Source: SCTD01 sp038256525 (GTDB lineage Bacteria; Actinomycetota; Actinomycetes; Mycobacteriales; SCTD01). Taken from it: a stretch of DNA of 42,153 nucleotides. A program made the position numbers and the translations under genes. The notes beneath the pieces are model-generated. The model searched no databases. It was not told the DNA's origin and saw only the letters and a list, made by a program, of their open reading frames with translations. Shown here one piece after another: positions 36,321 through 42,153 of this stretch (positions are counted from its first letter, which is position 1; each line of letters starts with the position of its first letter). The stretch lies in contig JBBSKF010000010.1 of NCBI GenBank assembly GCA_038256525.1, positions 1 to 42,153 of the forward strand, written 5' to 3'.

Positions 36321-38204
36321 TCAGTCGACGGCGGCCACGACCGGCGAGTCGTCGAACTGGGTGCGGTAGAGTTCCTCGTAGCGCCCCCCGGCGGCGAGCA
36401 GCTCCGCATGGGTCCCTCGCTCGACGATGCGGCCGTCCTCGAGCACGAGCAGCAGGTCCGCGGCGCGGACGGTGGACAACCGGTGCGCGATCACCACCGC
36501 CGTACGCCCCTCCAGCGCCTCGGCGAGCGCCTCCTGCACCGCCGCCTCAGAGGTCGAGTCCAGGTGAGCGGTGGCCTCGTCCAGCACGACCACCCGCGGG
36601 CGCGCCAGCAGGACGCGGGCGATGGTCAGGCGCTGGCGCTCCCCGCCCGACAGGCGGTAGCCGCGTTCGCCGACCACGGTGTCGAGCCCGTCCGGCAGCG
36701 AGGTCACCAGATCCGCGAGCCGGGCCCGCCGCAGGACGTCCCACAGGTCACCCTCGGTCGCTTCGGGGCGCGCCAGCAGCAGGTTCGCGCGTACCGACTC
36801 GTGGAACAGGTGACCGTCCTGGGTCACCATGCCGATCGTCTCGCGGATGTCCTGCGCGGACAGCTCGCGGACGTCGACGCCGCCGAGGCGTACGGCCCCC
36901 GCATCGACGTCGTAGAGGCGCGGCAGCAGCTGGGCGATGGTGGACTTTCCGGCCCCCGAGGAGCCGACCAGGGCGACGAGCTGACCGGGCTCGACGCGGA
37001 ACGACACGCCGTGCAGCACCTCGACGCCACCGCGGGTGTCGAGCTGGGCCACCTCCTCCAAGGAGGCCAGCGACACCTTGTCGGCCGACGGGTAGGCGAA
37101 GCGCACATCGACCAGCTCGACGGACACCGGGCCGGCAGGCACCGCCTTCGGGACCGGCGGGTCCGTCACGAGCGGCACCAGGTCGAGGACCTCGAAGACC
37201 CGTTCGAAGCTGACCAGCGCGCTCATCACCTCGACACGCGCGCTCGCGAGCGCGGTGAGCGGCGCGTACAGCCGGGTCAGCAGCAGTGCGAGCGCCACGA
37301 CGGCGCCCGGGTCCAGGCTGCCGCGCAGGGCGTAGAAGCCGCCGAGCCCGTAGACCACGGCGAGGGCGAGCGCGGACACCAGCGTGAGCGCGGTGATGAA
37401 CACCGACTGCACCATGGCGGTGCGCACCCCGATGTCACGGACCCGCGTGGCTCGCGCGGCGAACTCCGCCGACTCCTGGGCCGGCCGGCCGAACAGCTTG
37501 ACGAGGGTGGCGCCCGGCGCCGAGAAGCGCTCGGTCATCTGGGTGCTCATCGTCGAGTTGTGGTTCGCCGCCTCGCGCTCGAGCCGGGCCAGCCGGGTGC
37601 CCATCCGGCGCGCCGGGATCACGAAGACGGGTAGCAGCACCAGGGCCAGCAGGGTGATCTGCCAGGAGATGCCGAGCATGACAAGAAGCGTGAGCAGGAG
37701 CGTGACCAGGTTGCCGAGGACGCCGGACAGGGTGTCGCTGAAGGCCCGCTGGGCGCCGATGACGTCGTTGTTGAGCCGGCTGACAAGTGCTCCGGTGCGG
37801 GTACGGGTGAAGAAGGCCACGGGCATGCGCTGCACGTGGTCGAACACGGCCGTGCGCAGGTGCAGGATCAGCCCCTCGCCGATCGAGGAGGACAGCCAGC
37901 GGGTCAGCAGCCCGAGACCGGCCTCGACGACGGCGATGACAGCGATCAGCGCGGCCAGCCGGTAGACCACCGACGGGTCGTCCCCGTCCACGATGGCGTT
38001 GACCACCCGCCCGGCGAGCACGGGCGTCGCGACCGCCAGAGCGGCCATGACGACAGTGAGGACGAGAAAGCGCAGGAGTCGGCTGCGGTGCGGTCGGGCG
38101 AAGGTGCTGATCCGGCGCAGCGTCGCCCGCGAGAACGGCCGCTTGTCCTGCTGCGCGTGCATCGTGTTGTACATCGACATCCAGGCGGTGACTTCCATGT
38201 CCAT
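36321..38204 (-). CDS. ABC exporter, fused permease and ATPase (MdlB/MsbA type)
   Basis: About 627 residues. The N-terminal transmembrane domain has some six helices (about 40-330), with RLNNDVIGAQRAFSDTLSG in a coupling region. The ATPase has Walker A VGSSGAGKS, LSGGERQRLTIARVL and VVLDEATAHLD. A half-transporter expected to dimerise and export lipids, drugs or peptides. The start at 38204 (MDMEVTAW) is preferred because a 19-bp-spaced promoter ends 7 nt upstream, predicting a leaderless mRNA. ATGs at 38213 and 38198 are alternatives. It may be controlled by a MerR/SoxR-type activator. Confidence 0.93.
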   Translation of the reverse strand: MDMEVTAWMSMYNTMHAQQDKRPFSRATLRRISTFARPHRSRLLRFLVLTVVMAALAVATPVLAGRVVNAIVDGDDPSVVYRLAALIAVIAVVEAGLGLLTRWLSSSIGEGLILHLRTAVFDHVQRMPVAFFTRTRTGALVSRLNNDVIGAQRAFSDTLSGVLGNLVTLLLTLLVMLGISWQITLLALVLLPVFVIPARRMGTRLARLEREAANHNSTMSTQMTERFSAPGATLVKLFGRPAQESAEFAARATRVRDIGVRTAMVQSVFITALTLVSALALAVVYGLGGFYALRGSLDPGAVVALALLLTRLYAPLTALASARVEVMSALVSFERVFEVLDLVPLVTDPPVPKAVPAGPVSVELVDVRFAYPSADKVSLASLEEVAQLDTRGGVEVLHGVSFRVEPGQLVALVGSSGAGKSTIAQLLPRLYDVDAGAVRLGGVDVRELSAQDIRETIGMVTQDGHLFHESVRANLLLARPEATEGDLWDVLRRARLADLVTSLPDGLDTVVGERGYRLSGGERQRLTIARVLLARPRVVVLDEATAHLDSTSEAAVQEALAEALEGRTAVVIAHRLSTVRAADLLLVLEDGRIVERGTHAELLAAGGRYEELYRTQFDDSPVVAAVD

Positions 38205-38211
38205 GCCGCAC

Positions 38212-38242
38212 ATGGTGCAACGTCAAGTGCGCTTGAGGTCAA
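38212..38242 (-). promoter_or_regulatory. MerR/SoxR-type promoter of the ABC exporter
   Basis: On the reverse strand TTGACC (38242-38237), a 19-nt spacer, then CACCAT (38217-38212). The over-long spacer is the mark of MerR-family promoters. The forward-strand 20-mer ACGTCAAGTGCGCTTGAGGT (38220-38239) is a near-palindrome that differs at one position per arm from the SoxR box pattern CCTCAAG-N4-CTTGAGG. The divergent FrnE-like gene could share it. No soxR gene lies in the window. Confidence 0.5.
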
Positions 38243-38279
38243 GGAAATAGTCGGGCGCACCCGTCGGGTTGCACCCGGC

Positions 38280-38984
38280 ATGCGAGTGGAGATCTGGTCC
38301 GACGTCGTCTGTCCGTGGTGCTACATCGGCAAGCGTCGCTTCGAGCGCGCCCTGGCCGCCTTCCCGCACCGCGACGAGGTGGAGGTCGTCTGGCGCGCCT
38401 TCGAGCTCGACAGCGCGGCTCCGCCGGAGCGGCACGGCGACTATGCGGTGATGCTGTCACGCAAGTACGGCTTCCCGGTGGAGCAGGGTCAGCAGATGAT
38501 CGACACGATGACTGCTGCGGCCGCGAAGGACGGGCTCGACTTCCACTTCCAGGTCGCCCGCGTCGGCAACACCTTCGACGCGCACAGGCTGCTCCACCTG
38601 GCGGCCGAGCGTGGCGTGCAGGACGCGGTCAAGGAGCGTCTGCTGCGGGCGACATTCACCGAGGGCGAGCCGATCGGCGACCGGGATGCGCTGGTCCGTC
38701 TCGGCGCGTCAGCCGGGCTCGACGCAGACGAGGCGCGGGACGTGCTGAGCTCCGACCGGTTCGCCGTCGAGGTGCGGGCCGACGAGGAACAGGCCCGTGC
38801 GTACGGAATCTCCGGTGTCCCCTACTTCGTCGTCGACGCGAAGTACGGCGTGTCGGGCGCCCAGCCCAGCGAGGTGCTCGGCGAACTGCTGGCGACGGCA
38901 TGGGCCGACCGGCGGCCCAGCCCGTTGGTGGCCGCCGGCGGCGGCGACGGTCCAGGCTGCGACGGGGACAGCTGCGCGGTCTGA
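38280..38984 (+). CDS. DsbA-family FrnE-like dithiol protein
   Basis: A 234-residue thioredoxin-fold protein. MRVEIWSDVVCPWCYIGKRR places a CPWC active site at 11-14, and GISGVPYFVV holds the cis-Pro loop. The C-terminus ends GCDGDSCAV, a CX4C pair (Cys227, Cys232). Deinococcus FrnE also combines CPWC with a CX4C motif and acts as a disulphide isomerase in oxidative stress (from memory). No signal peptide, so cytosolic. Divergent from the ABC exporter across the SoxR-like site. Confidence 0.9.
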   Translation: MRVEIWSDVVCPWCYIGKRRFERALAAFPHRDEVEVVWRAFELDSAAPPERHGDYAVMLSRKYGFPVEQGQQMIDTMTAAAAKDGLDFHFQVARVGNTFDAHRLLHLAAERGVQDAVKERLLRATFTEGEPIGDRDALVRLGASAGLDADEARDVLSSDRFAVEVRADEEQARAYGISGVPYFVVDAKYGVSGAQPSEVLGELLATAWADRRPSPLVAAGGGDGPGCDGDSCAV

Positions 38985-39012
38985 GGCGGGCCGGCTGAGG
39001 CAGGCTCTGTCC

Positions 39013-40329
39013 ATGCCGTCCGTCGATCCTTCACTGGCCACCGCGCGGGTCGTCCGCAGCGCCCGCCTGCTCTCGCTCCCCCTCGGTGCTGCGGCACTCG
39101 CGGCCGAGGGCGCCGCTCGGCGCCTCGCCGGTCAGGACCGTCAGCAGGTGGCGGCCCGGCTGCGCGAGCGAAACGCGGCGCGTACCCGCCGGGTGTTGGG
39201 TGAGCTGAAGGGCGGGGCGCTCAAGGCGGGTCAGCTGCTGTCGACCGTCGAGGCGCTGTTCCCGCAGGATCCCGAGTCGACCTGGCGGGAGACGCTTTCG
39301 GGGTTGCAGGAGAACAACGTGGCGCTGGCCTTCGGAGAGGTCGAACCGGTGCTTCGCGCGGAGCTGGGGCCCCGGTGGCGCGAGCTGTTCGCGGACTTCG
39401 GCGAGCAGGCGGTCGCCGCCGCCTCGATCGGGCAGGTGCACCGGGCGCGGTGGGCAGACGGCCGGGCAGTGGCGGTCAAGGTGCAGTACCCGGGCGTACG
39501 GGAGGCGCTCACCTCCGACGTGTACGTCCTGTCGCTGATGTCGCGCGGCGCCGCCCTCGTGGCACGCGGTCTGGCGCTGCCGCCGCTGGTCGCCGAGCTC
39601 CGGGACCGGCTGACCGAGGAGCTCGACTACGAGCACGAGGCGCGCACCCAGAGCCGCTTCGCCGCTGCGTACTCCGGTGACCCGGACGTGGTCGTGCCGA
39701 CGGTCGTGCGCGTGACCCCGCGAGTCCTCGTGATGGACTGGCTCGACGGGACGCCGCTGTCCGCCGTCGCACGCGGCGGTACGCAGGACGAGCGCGACCA
39801 TGCCGCCGGGCTCTACCAGCGCTTCCTGGTCAGCGGGCCCGCACGGGCCGGGCTGTTGCACACCGACCCGCACCCCGGCAACTTCCGGATGCTGACCGAC
39901 GGGCGGCTCGGGGTCCTCGACTTCGGTTCCTCGCTGGAGCTGCCCGAGATGCCGGCGACCTTCGGCCGGCTCATGCGGGCGCTGCTCGACGAGAACCCCG
40001 ACGAGGTCCTGCGCCAGCTTCGCGCCGACGGCTTCGTGCGGCCCGGGGTGCAGGTGGACGTGGCGAAGCTGGTCGACTACATGTCACCGTTCTCGGTGCC
40101 GGCGCGGCACGATTCCTTCCGGTTCAGCCGGGACTGGCTGCGCGGTGAGTTCGCCCGCGTCAACGACCCGCGTAACCCGGACTTCGGTGTGGCGCTGAAG
40201 CTCGACCTGCCGGCAGAGCACCTGTTCACCCACCGGGTGTGGCTGGGCATGGTCGGTGTGCTCTGCCAACTCGAAGCGACGGTGCCGGTGAGATCGGTGC
40301 TGCAGAAGTGGTTGCCCGGCTTCGCCTGA
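39013..40329 (+). CDS. AarF/ABC1/UbiB-family atypical kinase
   Basis: A 438-residue ABC1 kinase-like protein. GGALKAGQLLST holds the family KxGQ motif; SIGQVHRARWADGRAVAVKV the Ala-rich loop and ATP-site Lys; HTDPHPGNFRML the catalytic loop; GVLDFGSS the metal-binding DFG. The family supports quinone or lipid metabolism in bacteria and mitochondria, often as an ATPase more than a protein kinase. CAGGCT 6 nt before the ATG and no Shine-Dalgarno suggest leaderless transcription, separate from the FrnE-like gene 28 nt upstream. Confidence 0.92.
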   Translation: MPSVDPSLATARVVRSARLLSLPLGAAALAAEGAARRLAGQDRQQVAARLRERNAARTRRVLGELKGGALKAGQLLSTVEALFPQDPESTWRETLSGLQENNVALAFGEVEPVLRAELGPRWRELFADFGEQAVAAASIGQVHRARWADGRAVAVKVQYPGVREALTSDVYVLSLMSRGAALVARGLALPPLVAELRDRLTEELDYEHEARTQSRFAAAYSGDPDVVVPTVVRVTPRVLVMDWLDGTPLSAVARGGTQDERDHAAGLYQRFLVSGPARAGLLHTDPHPGNFRMLTDGRLGVLDFGSSLELPEMPATFGRLMRALLDENPDEVLRQLRADGFVRPGVQVDVAKLVDYMSPFSVPARHDSFRFSRDWLRGEFARVNDPRNPDFGVALKLDLPAEHLFTHRVWLGMVGVLCQLEATVPVRSVLQKWLPGFA

Positions 40330-40359
40330 GGAGGTCGACGCCGCTCGGAGGTTGGCCCC

Positions 40360-41790
40360 TCAGAACGGCGGCTCAGCCGGGAGCTCCGGTCCGCCGTCGG
40401 TTTCGCCGTCGGGCGGTACGGGTGGTGTCGGCTCCGGGGCGGGAACCCATCGGGGTGGGTTCGCGACCGGTGGGGGTCGGAGTGGTGGGGGTTCGGCGTC
40501 GTGGGGGACTCGGGGTGGTGGTCGGTGGGGGCTGGGCCGGTGGTAGGTGCGGTTCAGTGGGCTGGTCCAGGTGGTGCTGCCGTCGGGGTGCCGCAGCAGG
40601 GTCCAGCCGTTGTGTTTGGCGGCGTGGCAACGCGCGGACAGCCTTCCGAGGTTCCAGGCGGCGGTCGGTCCTTGCGGGTAGGGCTCCAGGTGGTCACGGT
40701 CGGTGCGGGTGGAGCCGCAACCCGGGCCGGCGCACCGCACGTCCCGCAGGTCGACCAGCCGGGACAGCCGGGCGGACGGGTCGTGCTGCGGCTCGGCGCG
40801 GTCGGTGACGACGTCCGGCCGGAGCATCCCCAGGAGCTGCGCGCGGGCGGCCCCGGGCTCGGCGGCGACCCGGCTGGTCTTGTCGTCGACCGCGACCGGC
40901 CGGCCGCTGTCGGCATCGACGAGCACCCGGCGCAGCAGCGTCGGGCGCAGCAGCCGGACGTGTTCGGCGCTGACCGGTCCGTGCCCGTCCATGCTGCCGG
41001 GTTCGCGGGTCAGCTCGAGCACGGTCGCCATCGGCACGTGCACGTTCAAGACAATCTGGGGGACGATGTCGGTGCTGACGCAGGAAGCATTCCCGGCCCG
41101 GCCGGCCAGCACCATCGCCGGTAGCGCCGCGAACAGGTCCGCCCGGCGCTGATCCGCGGTCCGGTCGTTCCCGGCCTGCCGGTCGCTCACCCGCTCAGAG
41201 CGCTCCAGCTCGTCCAGCCCGAGTGACCAGGTGCGTAGCTGCTCGGCGGTCAGCACCGCCCCGGCGAAACCCATCCCGTCGGTGCCGGGCTTGCTGAAGG
41301 TGCGGCGCTCGGCGGCGGCGTCGGCGTGGCGTTGCTCAGCTGCCGCCGCATCGCTCTGCTCGGACTCGATCCGCAGCACCGTCGCGGCCACCAGCCGGCG
41401 CAGATCACCCGGGCACAGGTCCGCCCCGCCGGGCAGCACCTCGGCCTCGACGGCAGCGGCGATCTGTTCCGGGCAGTGCTCGGTGGTGTGCAGCACCGCC
41501 AGTGCCTGCCCGACCAGCAGCGCCCCCGCTTCCAGCATCGACAGGGTGGTCGGCAGCGCCCGGTCGAACCGGTCGGCCTGCGCCAGCCACCGGGCGGCGG
41601 TCAGCTGCCCGACCACCAGCGACCCGGCCACCTCCAGCTCCAGGAACCGGCGGGTCCGCCCCGCATCAGCCAAAGCGTCGAGCCGGACCAACGCCCGCAC
41701 CCGCCCGGCGAACAGCCGGGCCTCGGCCCGCAGGCTTTCCTGGCAGGCATCCAGCAGCGCGTTCGACTCCTGCTCGGGGCTGCTGGACAT
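40360..41790 (-). CDS. DUF222 and HNH endonuclease domain protein (13E12-repeat type)
   Basis: A 476-residue protein. The N-terminal DUF222 domain (about 1-300) is helical, with RFLELEVAGSLVVGQLTAAR. The HNH nuclease has CAGPGC, then RDHLEPYPQGPTAAWNLGRL and ARCHAAKHNGWTL. The C-terminal 70 residues are very Pro-rich. It belongs to the large actinobacterial family that includes the REP13E12 proteins of M. tuberculosis, several of which are LexA-controlled. The start at 41790 rather than the GTG at 41805 is chosen because the -10 and the LexA-like box cover 41797-41813. Confidence 0.92.
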   Translation of the reverse strand: MSSSPEQESNALLDACQESLRAEARLFAGRVRALVRLDALADAGRTRRFLELEVAGSLVVGQLTAARWLAQADRFDRALPTTLSMLEAGALLVGQALAVLHTTEHCPEQIAAAVEAEVLPGGADLCPGDLRRLVAATVLRIESEQSDAAAAEQRHADAAAERRTFSKPGTDGMGFAGAVLTAEQLRTWSLGLDELERSERVSDRQAGNDRTADQRRADLFAALPAMVLAGRAGNASCVSTDIVPQIVLNVHVPMATVLELTREPGSMDGHGPVSAEHVRLLRPTLLRRVLVDADSGRPVAVDDKTSRVAAEPGAARAQLLGMLRPDVVTDRAEPQHDPSARLSRLVDLRDVRCAGPGCGSTRTDRDHLEPYPQGPTAAWNLGRLSARCHAAKHNGWTLLRHPDGSTTWTSPLNRTYHRPSPHRPPPRVPHDAEPPPLRPPPVANPPRWVPAPEPTPPVPPDGETDGGPELPAEPPF

Positions 41791-41824
41791 GACACTATCG
41801 TACACCTGTTCGAATGACTGTCAA
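41790..41824 (-). promoter_or_regulatory. leaderless promoter with embedded LexA-type SOS box
   Basis: Reverse strand: TTGACA (41824-41819, perfect -35), 16 nt, TACGAT (41802-41797), then 6 nt to the ATG at 41790. The forward-strand 16-mer TCGTACACCTGTTCGA (41798-41813) matches the actinobacterial LexA box TCGAAC-N4-GTTCGA with one mismatch and covers the spacer and -10. This is a repressor-type layout predicting induction after DNA damage. Confidence 0.7.
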
Positions 41825-41885
41825 GGGCCAAATCCACTTGCGAGCAACACTTTTGGCGCTTGCTCTGCTCCGAGTGGTCGACGGC

Positions 41886-42005
41886 TTACAGCAGCACGTT
41901 GAGCAGGACGCTCAGCAGCACCGAGGCCAGCACCGAGAAGACGATCATCGCGAGGCAGCCGAGTCCACCGCCGAGCGGACGAACCGAAACCGACCGACGC
42001 GCCAT
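41886..42005 (-). CDS. 39-residue single-helix membrane protein
   Basis: Starts MARRSVSVRPLGGGLGCLAM and ends in a hydrophobic helix (IVFSVLASVLLSVLLNVLL). ATG at 42005 has GGAGGAG about 9 nt upstream, a strong Shine-Dalgarno, which favours this start over an upstream in-frame one at 42071. Family not recognised; a basic N-terminus plus one helix resembles many unannotated actinobacterial miniproteins. The stretch 41825-41885 shows nothing else. Confidence 0.6.
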   Translation of the reverse strand: MARRSVSVRPLGGGLGCLAMIVFSVLASVLLSVLLNVLL

Positions 42006-42117
42006 GGGTGCCCGCTCCTCCAGAGAAACGCCCGGGGTGGGCATCGCTGACTGCCTCGCTACCCCGTACACCGGGACTCACGCCGCGCCATCGACCCACC
42101 CGGGTTACGTTTCGCAG

Positions 42118-42153
42118 GTGCGCCTGCCCCTGCCCGGACCGTTCGACCTCGCC
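42118..42153 (+). CDS. 5' end of a probable AlkA-like DNA glycosylase gene
   Basis: GTG at 42118 begins MRLPLPGPFDLA before the window ends. From memory this resembles the first residues of actinobacterial DNA-3-methyladenine glycosylase 2 (AlkA-like) proteins, which open LPxPGPFDL. TACGTT lies 6 nt before the GTG, the leaderless spacing seen for other genes here. With only 12 codons the family call is weak. Confidence 0.45.
   Translation, partial: MRLPLPGPFDLA

Noticed and set aside
38243..38270. SigR-type promoter (GGAAA...GTT) before the FrnE-like gene
   Set aside because: The spacing is 20 nt rather than 18 and the fifth -35 base differs. Only the sigB site fits the consensus exactly.
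40452..40535. G-quadruplex cluster opposite the Pro-rich tail of the HNH protein
   Set aside because: G-tracts are frequent, but loops often exceed 7 nt, and the composition follows from Pro codons (CCx) on the coding strand.

Overview
This window looks like chromosomal DNA from a high-GC Gram-positive actinomycete. Codon third positions are strongly G/C. Several small families typical of Actinomycetia are present (DUF4193, DUF7455, DUF3099, DUF6220, DUF6131). There is a principal sigma factor plus a group 2 sigma factor, an actinobacterial GlgC/GlgM pair, and a DUF222-HNH gene behind a LexA-type box. I cannot name the species. DUF222-HNH genes are common in Geodermatophilales, Nocardioides and mycobacteria, so a relative of Frankiales or Geodermatophilales is only a guess. 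I saw no rRNA, tRNA, CRISPR array, intact insertion sequence or prophage by eye.

Layout. 1-3.4 kb: DUF4193, a TetR regulator translationally coupled to an acyl-CoA dehydrogenase, and a divergent alpha/beta hydrolase. 3.4-6.7 kb: the divergent glgC/glgM pair and suhB. 6.7-10.8 kb: a four-gene fatty-acid or steroid-type operon (two acyl-CoA dehydrogenase-like subunits, an SDR and an MDR). 10.9-14.5 kb: a less tidy stretch with an apparently frameshifted membrane protein, a lytic transglycosylase, an FAD-dependent reductase, a DinB remnant, a G-quadruplex motif and a three-copy palindromic repeat. 14.5-19.8 kb: CaiB-type CoA-transferase, DUF7455, ABC ATPase, dienoyl-CoA isomerase-like crotonase, small proteins, a PIN-toxin remnant and a DNA glycosylase. 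19.8-25.2 kb: OtsA-like synthase, a methyltransferase and aconitase. 25.4-30.4 kb: a sigma-factor cluster (SigA, an ECF42-type sigma with its YCII/DGPF partner, a metalloprotease and SigB). 30.4-36.3 kb: dienelactone hydrolase, DUF349, a tiny membrane protein coupled to a RecQ-like helicase fused to a phosphoribosyltransferase domain, an SDR and DUF456. 36.3-42.2 kb: ABC exporter, FrnE-like dithiol protein, AarF/ABC1 kinase, SOS-controlled DUF222-HNH protein, a 39-residue membrane protein and the start of a probable DNA glycosylase.

Themes. The main ones are acyl-CoA catabolism, storage and compatible sugar metabolism (ADP-glucose, maltose-1-phosphate, a trehalose-phosphate-type product), global transcription control, and stress or DNA repair. 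Several control sites are visible: a SigR/SigH-type promoter (GGAAT-N18-GTT) before sigB, a SoxR-like palindrome inside a 19-bp MerR-type spacer before the ABC exporter, a LexA-type box inside the promoter of the HNH gene, and a 15-bp palindrome beside the TetR/acyl-CoA dehydrogenase pair. Sixteen genes have a (T/C/G)AnnnT hexamer 6 or 7 nt before the start codon, mostly with no Shine-Dalgarno, which suggests widespread leaderless transcription. The most unusual protein is the RecQ-phosphoribosyltransferase fusion.
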